DNA from: a bacterium MS4
Lineage (GTDB): Bacteria; Bacillota; Clostridia; Oscillospirales; Acutalibacteraceae
Assembly (NCBI GenBank): GCA_000752215.1
Contig: CCFG01000005.1
Span: 98,414-162,413, forward strand
DNA length: 64,000 nucleotides
Reading direction: 5' to 3'
Within the stretch, counting starts at the first letter, position 1. Each line of letters opens with the position of its first letter. A program made the position numbers and the translations under genes. Below are positions 1 to 8,686 of this stretch, one piece after another. A model generated the notes under the pieces. It made no database searches, was not told the origin of the DNA, and saw only the letters and a list, made by a program, of their open reading frames with translations.

Positions 1-810
1 GACCTGCTCCATGTCGTCCTGACCGGGCTGGTGCCACATCTCCATCAGATACGGCCCAAGATAGCCCAACCTTTCCAACTGATCAAACCGCGCCGGAAAA
101 TCCACGCAGCCGGAGCCAAACTCCACACATTTGAACTGGCCAGGATATTCTCCTTTAACCGCTTTGGTTTCCTTTATATGGACTCCGACAATGCTGGAAA
201 TCCCTTTCGCCAGCTCCGCCGCGGGGTCATTCTCCGGCCATGCGCTCAGATTGCCCAGATCCGGATACACTTTATACCATGGCGACCGAATCTTACGTTC
301 ATAATGCAGGTACTTTGTGATCGAGTTCAGGAATGGTGTATCCATGATCTCCATGGCCAGCATCACCTGGCTTTTTTCAGCCTGCCTGGCCGCCCATGTC
401 ATCCCTTTCACGAACCGTTCCACACTCTCCGGCGTGGACGGTTCGTAGTACACATCATATCCCGCCAGCTGGATCACCCGCACTCCCAGATCACAGGCAA
501 ACTCAATAGCCCGGGACATCAGGTCGCAGGCCTTTTCCCTCAACGCAGGGTCGGCGCTTCCAAAGGGAAAGCGGCGGTGAGCGCTCAAACACATAGATCG
601 CAGGGGCATCTCATAATGGAAGGTCTGGCGGTAGAGCTGCAGCCGCTGGTGCCGGCTCCAGTACAGCCGCTCGATCCGGTCGTCCTGCTCGTCAACGCTG
701 ATTTCCATATAGTCAAACCCAGCGTTCTTCGCCTTCTGAAGCCGCACAGGCCATATATCCGACTGATTGAACGCTTTCTCATAAATTCCAAGCAAATGTC
801 TGCCCAGCAT
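1..810 (-). CDS. ulaE: UlaE-family L-xylulose/L-ribulose-5-phosphate 3-epimerase, 3' end outside the window
   Basis: This is a partial gene: 270 codons are open from ATG (808-810) to the window edge, against about 284 for the family. A GAGGTG ribosome site lies 7 bases upstream. The protein begins MLGRHLLGIYEKAF and shows the TIM-barrel four-ligand metal site: Glu154 (in LAMEIMD), Asp184 (in YPDLGN), His211 (in GVHIKE) and Glu257 (in LMEMWH). Family members epimerise ketopentose 5-phosphates at C3 in L-ascorbate or L-xylulose breakdown. It is the last visible gene of the left catabolic operon. The substrate here could differ from UlaE's, because no Ula transport or lactonase genes are seen. 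Confidence 0.82.
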   Translation of the reverse strand, partial: MLGRHLLGIYEKAFNQSDIWPVRLQKAKNAGFDYMEISVDEQDDRIERLYWSRHQRLQLYRQTFHYEMPLRSMCLSAHRRFPFGSADPALREKACDLMSRAIEFACDLGVRVIQLAGYDVYYEPSTPESVERFVKGMTWAARQAEKSQVMLAMEIMDTPFLNSITKYLHYERKIRSPWYKVYPDLGNLSAWPENDPAAELAKGISSIVGVHIKETKAVKGEYPGQFKCVEFGSGCVDFPARFDQLERLGYLGPYLMEMWHQPGQDDMEQV

Positions 811-880
811 ACTTATTACACCTCGATATCGGTTCCAGGATATTTCAACCGGGAAAGTAAATTGTCCTGGACCTCTCCTG

Positions 881-1906
881 TTACAGTTGAATCGTATATC
901 TGGCTGTTTCATTCCGGCCGTGATTGGCCGCGTATAATACCACAGCATCCCCTTGCTGCTGCACAAGGATATTGGAAGCGCCAACGTCCAGGTCCACATG
1001 GATGCTATCCATGTTCAGCCTCCCGCCGTTCCAGAATGGCCGGTAGAGAACTGTGTTGCGTTCCCCGCCGCGGCTGCAGGCGAGGATGACGGGTGTACCG
1101 CCACACAGTCCACACCATACGGCGTGGCCGAAGTCCAATTTCTCTTCTGTCAGCGTATCCCATCCGTCCCCGCTTTTTTTCAGGACCTTGAGCGTATCCC
1201 CATGAAACGGCGTGATACAGACCATTTCATCCCTATCGTCGCCGTCCACATCAAACATACACAGATCGCTGACAGGCTCGCCGCAGAGTTTCCGGGTCCC
1301 GCCCTGGGCATCGATAGCCCAGACGCCCTCGGTGCCGCTGACCAGAACATAGGTGCCATTGGCCTTTTGATACTGAAACATCCCGTGGTTCTTATGAATG
1401 CCTTCCAACAGAACCTTCCTGTCAAGGACCTCCAGATTTTCATTCAGGCAGTACTCATAAACCGCGCCCGGTTGAGACCAATCATCGGTATATTCCTTAC
1501 TTTGGCACAGCGTGGCGGCCACGAGCTTCCGCGCTCCCGGACTCCCGGTCAGTGCAATGCGGTGTACGTACGGCAGCTTTGCCACGGTCCGTACAGACGC
1601 GGGAAGGACTTCTCCCTCCAGGCGCTCCAGGCGGCAATGGACAATCTCCGCTTCTTTGGAATCGAAAACGGGGTAAAACCGCTGGATGGCCAGGAACTCC
1701 CCTTCCCTCTCCGGGATGGGCAAAACGCTCATGACGCCGCCGGCCAGCCCCGCCACCTTCTGCACATTTTTGGTCTGTGTGTCGATAAGCAGCATCTCCC
1801 CGTCCCGGTCCTCAGATGCCGTGATGCAGTACTGACGTCCCCGGATTTTTATCAGGTTGATGCAATAGCCCATGGGTAAAACGGCAAGTTTTTCTTTTAT
1901 AATCAT
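881..1906 (-). CDS. Uncharacterised protein with beta-propeller-like (VCBS/FG-GAP-type) features
   Basis: This is a 341-residue protein that I do not recognise as a named family. It has no signal peptide or membrane segment, so it is probably cytosolic. The sequence is rich in short beta strands with Gly/Asp turns. One segment near residues 218-229 (FDVDGDDRDEMV) resembles the Ca-binding FG-GAP/VCBS blade motif, which suggests a propeller fold. A GAGG site precedes the ATG by 8 bases. It lies between the two epimerase genes of the left operon, with 71 bases to the ulaE-like gene, and is presumably co-transcribed. It could be a sugar lactonase-like or sensor protein; that is only a guess. Confidence 0.6.
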   Translation of the reverse strand: MIIKEKLAVLPMGYCINLIKIRGRQYCITASEDRDGEMLLIDTQTKNVQKVAGLAGGVMSVLPIPEREGEFLAIQRFYPVFDSKEAEIVHCRLERLEGEVLPASVRTVAKLPYVHRIALTGSPGARKLVAATLCQSKEYTDDWSQPGAVYEYCLNENLEVLDRKVLLEGIHKNHGMFQYQKANGTYVLVSGTEGVWAIDAQGGTRKLCGEPVSDLCMFDVDGDDRDEMVCITPFHGDTLKVLKKSGDGWDTLTEEKLDFGHAVWCGLCGGTPVILACSRGGERNTVLYRPFWNGGRLNMDSIHVDLDVGASNILVQQQGDAVVLYAANHGRNETARYTIQL

Positions 1907-1970
1907 AATAAAGCCTCACAAATTCTTCGGGTGTTTTTCGTCAGCTTTGCTCTGACCGGAAATCCAGCAA

Positions 1971-2894
1971 TCAAATCGCCATACCCGCCAATTCAAAGCA
2001 CTTGCACAGGAACTCCCTGGAGTTGCGCTCCTTGAGCCACAGGTCGTCGCCGGGATGCCCCAGAACCTCTACGGAAACGTAGACATTCTTGACACCGGCG
2101 GGCTTATCATAGGAAGCGATTTTCTCTAATATCTTCGCTCCGACAGCCGGCGTCAGGAATCCCTCCATCTTAAAATCAGGCGCCACGCCGCAATCCATGT
2201 GCAGATCTCCGAAGCACGGATGGTCTTCATCCAGAATGGCGTTGCAAAGGTGAAATTGAGCAATATACGGAGAAGCCAACTCGATGGACTGCATCAGATC
2301 GGTTTTGCTCAGAGCTTCATGGGCGCTGTCCCAGTGGATGTAAGCGTTTGGACAGGCCTCGTGGATGGGTGCGAACCAAAGCATAGATTCCCTGATGGGG
2401 CCGATAAGCTGCTTTTTATAAGCGTACCGGTCCAGGGGCTCCAGGGTCAGGTTCAGTCCCAGCGTCTTGCAGTAGTCGGCGGCCTCTATCATGGAATCCT
2501 CCAAAACCTTTTTTGCTTCCGTCCGTTTTGCATCGCCGGGATCGTCTCCGCTGCAAACACCCAAATTGGTGTAGCCGCTGTCTGCAACATAGCCCGCCAA
2601 TTGTTTGACCAGTTCTACGGCTTTTCTGCGTCGGTCTCCGTCCAGATCCGACAGGCTCAGCTTCTGGTCTTTTAAGTATGGGGTGGCAAAAGTGGTGCCG
2701 TTAAGTCTGTTCGTTTCAAGAATTTCCCGAACGTACATGCGGTTATAGCGGTCAAAGAAGACTCCCAGTTCGACCCCTCTATAAAAGTTCAGTTCCACAG
2801 CCTTGCGCAGAACGTTCAGCATTCGCGCCTCATCTCCACGGTAAGGCATGAAAATTTCTAAGAAATGTCCGGAAGGCAATAATTTTTGTGACAT
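1971..2894 (-). CDS. Sugar phosphate isomerase/epimerase (xylose isomerase-like TIM barrel)
   Basis: This TIM-barrel enzyme is of the AP_endonuc_2 / sugar phosphate isomerase group. I place the start at the third in-frame ATG (2894, MSQKLL), because the GGAGGA ribosome site sits 8 bases before it and almost touches the two earlier ATGs (the first at 2909). Candidate metal ligands are the Glu in NLTLEPLDRY, the Asp in YIHWDSAHE, the His in AQFHLCN and the Glu in VSVEVLGHP. The presumed role is isomerisation or 3-epimerisation of a ketose or its phosphate. It follows the SDR gene closely in the left operon. Confidence 0.75.
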   Translation of the reverse strand: MSQKLLPSGHFLEIFMPYRGDEARMLNVLRKAVELNFYRGVELGVFFDRYNRMYVREILETNRLNGTTFATPYLKDQKLSLSDLDGDRRRKAVELVKQLAGYVADSGYTNLGVCSGDDPGDAKRTEAKKVLEDSMIEAADYCKTLGLNLTLEPLDRYAYKKQLIGPIRESMLWFAPIHEACPNAYIHWDSAHEALSKTDLMQSIELASPYIAQFHLCNAILDEDHPCFGDLHMDCGVAPDFKMEGFLTPAVGAKILEKIASYDKPAGVKNVYVSVEVLGHPGDDLWLKERNSREFLCKCFELAGMAI

Positions 2895-2915
2895 ATCCAT
2901 ATCCTCCATTAGTAA

Positions 2916-3677
2916 TTAAATCAAGAAAGCACTGCTGATCCCGCCATCCACCACCAGGTCGATGCCGGTGATGAACCGGGCAGCGTCGGACGCCAAAAAT
3001 GCCGCCGCCATACCCAGGTCCTTCGTTTGCGTGAAGCCGCGCATAGGTGTGCGGCCTTTGATTTCCTCCAGGCGTTCCGGCGTCTTCAGATTCGTGTTTT
3101 TCAGCATATCCGTATAGACAAATCCCGGATTCAAGCTGTTTACACGAATGCCGTAGGGACCGAGATCACGCGCGAGGCTTCTGGTCAGACCCTTTATTCC
3201 GCTCTTACAGACCGTATACGCCTGGATGTCATGCATTCCCAGAAGAGCCGCCAGGGACGAAATGAAAAGGATGCACCCTTTGCCGCGCCGCTTCATATGC
3301 CTGGCCACAGCCTGTGAAAGCATAAACGGAGCTTTGGCCTGCGTCGCAGCAATGGCGTCAAATTCTTCAGCTGTAAAATCGAAATAGTCCTTTTTATTGT
3401 TCACGCCGGCATTGTTAACCAAGATATCCACGGGAGCCTGATCCTCCAGCATTTGAATAAACGCGCTGTGCTCTTCGGTATTTGTTACGTCGAACGGATA
3501 CCAGCTGCAAAGCTCTCCCAGGCGTTCGGCAGCATCGCGCAGGACCTGTTTCCGCCGGCCGACAAGGACCACATGTGCGCCGGCGTCGCAGAATTCAGAC
3601 GCGATGGAAAATCCGATACCGGTGGCCCCGCCGGTGACCAGCGCTGTCTTTCCCACAAGTGAAATTTCCTGCAGCAT
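2916..3677 (-). CDS. Short-chain dehydrogenase/reductase (gluconate 5-dehydrogenase-like)
   Basis: This is a classical SDR of 253 residues. It shows the Rossmann TGxxxGxG motif (TGGATGIG, about residues 15-22), NNAG near 88-91, and catalytic Ser140/141, Tyr154 and Lys158 (YTVCK). The C-terminus has the VDGG motif typical of sugar-acid and polyol dehydrogenases. It probably oxidises a hydroxyl on the imported substrate or an intermediate, using NAD(P). An AGGAG site lies upstream of ATG 3677. It follows livF by 12 bases, so transport and catabolism appear to share one transcript. The exact substrate cannot be read from the sequence. Confidence 0.85.
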   Translation of the reverse strand: MLQEISLVGKTALVTGGATGIGFSIASEFCDAGAHVVLVGRRKQVLRDAAERLGELCSWYPFDVTNTEEHSAFIQMLEDQAPVDILVNNAGVNNKKDYFDFTAEEFDAIAATQAKAPFMLSQAVARHMKRRGKGCILFISSLAALLGMHDIQAYTVCKSGIKGLTRSLARDLGPYGIRVNSLNPGFVYTDMLKNTNLKTPERLEEIKGRTPMRGFTQTKDLGMAAAFLASDAARFITGIDLVVDGGISSAFLI

Positions 3678-3689
3678 TCTTTTTTCTCC

Positions 3690-4397
3690 TTAGCCCATAC
3701 CCAGATAGGCTTTCTGGACTTCCTCGTTGTTCATCAGTTCCTTTGCGGTACCCTCAATGGCCGTTTCACCGTTGGCAATCACATAGGCATAGTCGGAAAA
3801 AGACAGCGTTTTTTCCGCATTCTGCTCAATGATGACAATGGTTACGCCCATTTTGTTGATCTTTTTAATAAACTCAAAGATCTCGTCCACCAGCTTAGGC
3901 ATGATGCCAAGAGACGGTTCGTCCAGAATCAGCAGCTCCGGATTGCTCATCAGAGCGCGCCCGATGGCGGCCATCTGCTGCTCGCCTCCGGACATGGTTC
4001 CGGCCAGCTGATTTTTACGTTCCTCCAGAATGGGGAATATCTCGTAAATCGTGTTCAGTGTCTTTTTGATCAGTTCCTTATCCTTGATCGAGTAGGCGCC
4101 CATTTTTAAATTGTCGTAGATGGACATCTTGGGAAACAGATGGCGGCCTTCCGGCACCATACTGATACCTTTGGCGACTATTTTATACGACGGGACGCCG
4201 ATCAGGCTTTCCCCCTTGTAGGTGATGCTGCCGGACATCGCCGGCAGAACGCCGGTCACCGTTTTTAACATGGTGGTTTTTCCGGCGCCGTTGGACCCAA
4301 GGATCGCAACGATCTGCCCTTTCTCCACCTTAAATGAAATTCCATGGATTACAGGCGTCTCTGAATAGCCGGAAACCAGATCCTTAACAACCAGCAT
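3690..4397 (-). CDS. livF: Branched-chain amino acid-type ABC transporter ATPase LivF
   Basis: This is an ATPase subunit of a HAAT-family importer. It carries Walker A GSNGAGKTT, signature SGGEQQM and Walker B LLILDEPSLG, and has the usual length (about 235). The reading frame extends upstream to a TTG at 4412, but the GGAGGTGG ribosome site lies 6 bases before ATG 4397, which I take as the start. It overlaps the end of livG by 14 bases, indicating translational coupling. With livG it forms the ATPase pair that powers LivHM. HAAT systems also carry non-amino-acid solutes such as urea, amides and aromatic acids, so the substrate is open. Confidence 0.92.
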   Translation of the reverse strand: MLVVKDLVSGYSETPVIHGISFKVEKGQIVAILGSNGAGKTTMLKTVTGVLPAMSGSITYKGESLIGVPSYKIVAKGISMVPEGRHLFPKMSIYDNLKMGAYSIKDKELIKKTLNTIYEIFPILEERKNQLAGTMSGGEQQMAAIGRALMSNPELLILDEPSLGIMPKLVDEIFEFIKKINKMGVTIVIIEQNAEKTLSFSDYAYVIANGETAIEGTAKELMNNEEVQKAYLGMG

Positions 4398-5115
4398 TGT
4401 GTCCACCTCCAAGGTATGCGTTGATCACAGCCGGATCGGATGTAACCTTCCGCGGAGCATCCTCAATAAGCTTCTTGCCGGAGACAATCACAACGACTTT
4501 TTCCGACACGCTCATGATGACTTCCATCACGTGCTCGATCATCAGGATCGTAATTCCCTTTGCTTTGATATTACGGATCAGTTCAATTGCCTGCACACGT
4601 TCCACGCCGTTCAGACCTGCCATTGTCTCGTCCAGAAGCAGCAGCTTGGGCTCGCCGGCCAGCGCACGGGCAATTTCCAGACGTTTTTTCTGCATAACGT
4701 TCAGACTGACCGATATTTTTTCGTTCATTTCCGAAAGGCCGCAGAACGCCGAAATCTCTTCGGCAAAGGCTCTTGCCTCATGTACCTTTGATCTTCTCAG
4801 CAGCGCGCCGACCACGATGTTGTCAAGGACGGTCATGTCCTCAAGAGCCTGAGGGATCTGGTATGTACGGCCCATCCCCAGACAGCACGCCTGATAAGCG
4901 TGAAGCTTTGTAATATCTTTTCCGTCAAAAATAATCTGACCGGAGGTTAAATTATGGGCGCGGCTGATAGAGTTGAATAATGTGGTTTTACCGGCGCCGT
5001 TTGGGCCGACAACACCGACGATGGTACCTTCCTCCACCTCAAAGGAGATGTCTTCATTGGCTTTCAAGCCACCGAACACTTTGGTGGCTTGCCTGATTTC
5101 CAGCAATTCCGCCAT
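4384..5115 (-). CDS. livG: Branched-chain amino acid-type ABC transporter ATPase LivG
   Basis: This is the second ATPase subunit of the left importer. It shows Walker A GPNGAGKTT, a degenerate signature region (SLNVMQKKRLEIARAL, where LSxGQ is expected) and Walker B LLLDETMAGL, then the C-terminal EHVMEVIMS segment typical of LivG. The frame is open for 39 codons upstream of the true start, but that extension is Arg/Ser-rich and unlike the family. ATG 5115 has GGAGG 8 bases upstream. The degenerate signature (no SGGQ) is unusual for an ABC ATPase and should be noted; LivF carries an intact one, so the dimer may have asymmetric ATP sites. Confidence 0.9.
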   Translation of the reverse strand: MAELLEIRQATKVFGGLKANEDISFEVEEGTIVGVVGPNGAGKTTLFNSISRAHNLTSGQIIFDGKDITKLHAYQACCLGMGRTYQIPQALEDMTVLDNIVVGALLRRSKVHEARAFAEEISAFCGLSEMNEKISVSLNVMQKKRLEIARALAGEPKLLLLDETMAGLNGVERVQAIELIRNIKAKGITILMIEHVMEVIMSVSEKVVVIVSGKKLIEDAPRKVTSDPAVINAYLGGGHNAGC

Positions 5116-5116
5116 G

Positions 5117-6142
5117 TTACGCCTCCTCCGTCTTTGTCTTTTTGTGGAACAGCTTCTTTCTGAGTGCTTCCAGCCTTTCCTCGGTAAAGAGGGAAACAAT
5201 GCCCTTCGGCAGGAACAGCACGATGAAGACAACCAGCACCCCGTAGATGAACAGATTCAGGCCGGCGACCTGGTTAAACAACGCACGCGCGTACTGGTTG
5301 ATAAACGTCATGATAAAAGCTCCCAGCACCGGTCCCCAGATCGTGCCGATGCCGCCCATCACGACAACCAGGACGATCAGCATTGAGTTGGAGAGCGGGA
5401 GCATCGAACCGGGATCGATATATTGAAAAAGCTGACCATACAGGATGCCGCCAATGGCCACGATGCCCGCACTGATCATATAAGCCCAGCGTTTGTAGAA
5501 CGCGGAGTTGATGCCGGAGCTTTCCGCGGATTCCTGGTTTGCCTTGATTGCACGGCAGTAGTAACCGAATTTGGATTTTTCCAGAACACGCGACAGGATA
5601 ATAAAAATCAACATAAAGCCCAAACAGATGTAATAGAAGGAGATGCGGTTTGCAAACTGCATCGAGTAGAGTTCGGAGTGGGTCTTGTCATAAAACATGA
5701 CGCCGGTAGCGCCCCCGATGAGCTTCCAGTTTGTGAAGATGATGCGTACGCATTCCACGATCGCCATCGTCGCAATGGCGAAATAGTGTCCGCGCAGGCG
5801 CAGAAGCGGATAACCGACAACCAGCGCCACGACCATGCAGAGGATCACCGCGATCCACATGGTGAGCCAGGGGGACAGTCCGTACCACTTCAGCCCCAGA
5901 GCGCCCACATAGGCACCGATGCCAAAATACATGGCGTGGCCGTTGGACGTCTGCCCCGCGTAGCCGCCGACCACATTCCAGCCGAGACCCATGATTCCCC
6001 ATACCAGGGAAAGACAGAGAGTTACAGCAAAAAACTCGTCCTGGGAAATTACAGGGGCCAGAATCAGGATCGTCAAGATCACAGAAGACTGCCTGATAAA
6101 TCCCTTTTCGGACTTCAGTAATGATTTCAATTTCATATTCAT
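5117..6142 (-). CDS. livM: Branched-chain amino acid-type ABC transporter permease LivM
   Basis: This 341-residue polytopic membrane protein is of the LivM class. Successive hydrophobic segments run from about residue 20 to 310. It carries the family segment GYAGQTSNGHAMYFGIGAY near residues 60-78 and GGIGTIWGPVLGAF near 265, the latter being the cytoplasmic EAA-like coupling loop region. Its ATG overlaps the stop codon of livH (TAATG arrangement), and its own stop is one base before the livG start, so the four transport genes are tightly coupled. It forms the membrane channel with LivH. Confidence 0.92.
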   Translation of the reverse strand: MNMKLKSLLKSEKGFIRQSSVILTILILAPVISQDEFFAVTLCLSLVWGIMGLGWNVVGGYAGQTSNGHAMYFGIGAYVGALGLKWYGLSPWLTMWIAVILCMVVALVVGYPLLRLRGHYFAIATMAIVECVRIIFTNWKLIGGATGVMFYDKTHSELYSMQFANRISFYYICLGFMLIFIILSRVLEKSKFGYYCRAIKANQESAESSGINSAFYKRWAYMISAGIVAIGGILYGQLFQYIDPGSMLPLSNSMLIVLVVVMGGIGTIWGPVLGAFIMTFINQYARALFNQVAGLNLFIYGVLVVFIVLFLPKGIVSLFTEERLEALRKKLFHKKTKTEEA

Positions 6143-6993
6143 TACCTCCCGAACAGCCCTTTGGGCCTGAATGATACGATCAGCATAAAAATGACGGAGA
6201 CGGCAAGATATTTAAACGCGACGCTGAGATAGGTACCGGTGAATACGTCGATCATGCCCATAATCAGTCCGCCGATGAATGCGCCGCCGATGCTGCCGAA
6301 CCCGCCGAGACATACGGCAATGAAGCCAAAAATCATAAAGTTGGTACCGATGCTGGGCATAAAATAGTAATAATACGTCATTGCACAGCCGCCGGCGCCG
6401 GCAATCGCGGCACAAAGGCCGAAGGTAACCATATAGGCAACCTGTGTATTAATACCGACAAGGCCGGCGGCTTCTTTATCCTGCGAGGTCGCACGAATGG
6501 CCTTTCCGATTTTCGTCCAGTTCATAAAGAAGAAGAGCAGGCCTGTGACGGCCAAAGAGGTGATGATCAACACCAGCTTCTGTTTGCTGGCCGTGATGAA
6601 GCCGAGATTCATGTCGCCCGAGAACAGCAGATGCGGGATACTCTTGGTCTGGCCTCCAACCAGCAGGGTCACACCGTTAACAAGAACAAGGCTCAGCGCA
6701 AACGTAATCAGTCGTTGACCAAGAATTGGTCCGCGGAGCGCACGCGCAATGATCAGATTATAAATAAGGAGGCCAAGCAGGAACATCACAATGATGACGA
6801 CCGGCATCGCCATCAACGGATCCCAGTTCATAAACTTATTGATGAAGAAAGTGATGTACATGGCGACCATCATAAATTCTCCCTGCGAAAAACTCAGGAT
6901 GTTCATCACTCCCCATACGAGTGCGATGCCCATGGCCAGCAGCGCGTAGATGGTTCCCATTGTAAGGCCTTCATATAACACCTGTGCAAACAT
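6142..6993 (-). CDS. livH: Branched-chain amino acid-type ABC transporter permease LivH
   Basis: This LivH-class permease has 283 residues and about eight predicted membrane segments. It starts MFAQVLYEGLTMGTIYALLA and contains the conserved GVMNILSFSQGEFMMV segment near residues 29-44 and CLGGFGSIGGAFIGGL near 228-243. It pairs with LivM. It is separated from livJ by about 117 bases holding a stable hairpin, unlike the overlapping livH-livM-livG-livF block, which suggests different expression levels of binding protein and permease. Confidence 0.92.
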   Translation of the reverse strand: MFAQVLYEGLTMGTIYALLAMGIALVWGVMNILSFSQGEFMMVAMYITFFINKFMNWDPLMAMPVVIIVMFLLGLLIYNLIIARALRGPILGQRLITFALSLVLVNGVTLLVGGQTKSIPHLLFSGDMNLGFITASKQKLVLIITSLAVTGLLFFFMNWTKIGKAIRATSQDKEAAGLVGINTQVAYMVTFGLCAAIAGAGGCAMTYYYYFMPSIGTNFMIFGFIAVCLGGFGSIGGAFIGGLIMGMIDVFTGTYLSVAFKYLAVSVIFMLIVSFRPKGLFGR

Positions 6994-7028
6994 AAATTAC
7001 CCCTTTCCCAATCTGTTTTAGATAAAGA

Positions 7029-7075
7029 AGGACCAGAGGCGTGCCTGTTCATTGTCCGGAGCACTCCTCTGTCCT
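7029..7075 (-). other. Intercistronic hairpin between livJ and livH
   Basis: On the minus strand the arms AGGACAGAGG and CCTCTGGTCCT pair with a one-base bulge, and an inner GTGC/GCAC pair extends the stem. Only TCTTTATCT follows, so it is at best a weak terminator. The placement, just after the binding-protein gene, fits an RNA-stabilising or attenuating element that lets livJ be expressed above the permease genes. The function is inferred; the fold is read from the sequence. Confidence 0.5.
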
Positions 7076-7110
7076 ATAGAGAAGCCTGATCAAGAATCAA
7101 GCAGATAAAA

Positions 7111-8412
7111 TCAGCGCTCGTTCCAGCCTTTGGCGGGATAGGCAGCTTCCGCAGTGGAAGCAGCTTGAGGATAAATCGTCTTTAGGGATTTATTCATATA
7201 CTGCAATATGATGGCCTTGCCGTACACGTTCTGACCGCTCTCGTCAAATTTGTAGCCTTCCAGCGCGAAAGGATCTTCCGCCTTATCAATTTTTATCCCT
7301 TCGGACATAACCTTGCGCATGGCGTCCGCATCCGTGGAACCGGCCTGGTTGGCAATAGCGGCAAGCAGAACGCCGTCCCAGGCGGAGTTCAGGACGTCAC
7401 CTGACAAGGGAAATCCCATCTTGTCGTAGAACAGTTTGGCGACGGTCTTAGAGGCTTCGTTGTTGATATCGGTGTTCCAGCGTGCGGTAGTCATCACGTA
7501 GTCGGAATCGCTGCCCAGATTCTTAAGGAAATCCGAGGTCATGAATCCGCCGCGCTGCCCGAACAGCATTTTGGGAAAGTAGTTCATCTCCTTGTAAGTG
7601 GACATGAACAGCAAGGCGTCGGCCGCGTAGGAACTCATAATAACGACGTCGGGGTTGGCATTCTTCAGACGCAAAACCTCGGAGGTGACGTTAGTGGCAG
7701 ACGCGCTGTAATAAATGTCCTCGACCTGTTTGAAACCGTGTTTGGGGATTTCGGTTCTCTCAAGACCGGCAATGTAGGTCCCGAACTCGGAGTCTTCGGA
7801 AACCAGAGCGACCGTCTTGATACCGGCATTCTTTGTCTTGTTCAGCTGATCCAGGTAATCGAAGGTGTCTTTGACAAAATCATTGTCACCGGGAAAAGCA
7901 CGGCCGTAGTACTGATAGCCGGCTTGGGTCAAAGTATTGGAAGTACCCTCGGAAAGCACGATCCGGTGATACTTTTCAGCAGGGACCATCGCCGTCTTGG
8001 TACTGGCAGAAGCAAAGTTGCCGCAGAGACCGATGACGTTTTGCTGGGTGATCAGACGCTCAGCCTCACTCATGGCAATATCGGGAGAACTCAGATCGCC
8101 GGTAACAAATTCGACCTTGGCGCCTCCCAGATTGGGCAGGCCTTCTCCCTTAGCAAAGGGAAGGTTTAGATCCGGATGGTCGTTGTTGATAATGTCTGCA
8201 AAGATTTCCGCCAAAGCCTTGACTTCCTGTCCGGCCTGGACGCCGGTGCCGGTCAGAGGAACCATCAGGCCAATCTTGATGGTTTTCCCATTGCCGCCTG
8301 CAGACGCCCCTGTGGATCCCCCTCCGGACTGCGTACCCTTCTGGCCGCATCCTGCGGTTGATCCCATGACCACGATTGCCGACAGCAGCGCCGCCAATAA
8401 TTTTTTCTTCAT
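7111..8412 (-). CDS. livJ: Periplasmic-type substrate-binding lipoprotein LivJ/LivK family
   Basis: This is the extracytoplasmic solute receptor of the left importer, a type I periplasmic binding fold (Peripla_BP_6). The start at ATG 8412 is set by the GGGAGG site 8 bases upstream; a GTG at 8427 lies before it. The lipoprotein signal is clear: MKKKLLAALLSAIVV, then lipobox STAGC, followed by a Gly/Ser-rich linker. The mature part begins KTIKIGLMVPLTGTGVQAG, the typical first strand and ligand loop. At about 433 residues it is longer than E. coli LivJ. Its ligand is not predictable by eye, but catabolic neighbours argue against simple amino acid uptake. Confidence 0.9.
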   Translation of the reverse strand: MKKKLLAALLSAIVVMGSTAGCGQKGTQSGGGSTGASAGGNGKTIKIGLMVPLTGTGVQAGQEVKALAEIFADIINNDHPDLNLPFAKGEGLPNLGGAKVEFVTGDLSSPDIAMSEAERLITQQNVIGLCGNFASASTKTAMVPAEKYHRIVLSEGTSNTLTQAGYQYYGRAFPGDNDFVKDTFDYLDQLNKTKNAGIKTVALVSEDSEFGTYIAGLERTEIPKHGFKQVEDIYYSASATNVTSEVLRLKNANPDVVIMSSYAADALLFMSTYKEMNYFPKMLFGQRGGFMTSDFLKNLGSDSDYVMTTARWNTDINNEASKTVAKLFYDKMGFPLSGDVLNSAWDGVLLAAIANQAGSTDADAMRKVMSEGIKIDKAEDPFALEGYKFDESGQNVYGKAIILQYMNKSLKTIYPQAASTAEAAYPAKGWNER

Positions 8413-8686
8413 AACAATACCTCCCACTTTTTATATGACTCACAGGATATATTTTTATATCCTAATTTAACCACCAGTGATCTGACGGGCTTACAGCCAA
8501 CCTGTTGTGGGGTTCGCATCAGCCCGCCTCCAACTGGATTTTGATAAGCGAGGGATTCGATGTTCCGGTATGGTGGTTATTGCCAAGCCGATGGACTTAA
8601 AATTGGGGGGATGAGATACTGAGAAATTATTTCGATTTCGACTCCGACGAGTAATACGCGAAGATTCCAAGCGTGAAGGATTCCCT
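8413..8686 (-). other. Intergenic leader of livJ with a short hairpin
   Basis: This 274-base stretch has no convincing gene. A hairpin with eight-base arms (AGGATATA at 8444-8451, TATATCCT at 8456-8463) lies about 30 bases upstream of the livJ ribosome site. It could shield the 5' end of a processed livJ message. The remainder shows no clear promoter or coding signal on either strand. Confidence 0.35.

Noticed and set aside
31..1906. Long plus-strand open frames (352 and 308 codons) at the left edge
   Set aside because: They are antisense to the UlaE-like and propeller-like genes, have His/Pro/Arg-rich composition and no ribosome site. The minus-strand frames have family motifs and good ribosome sites.
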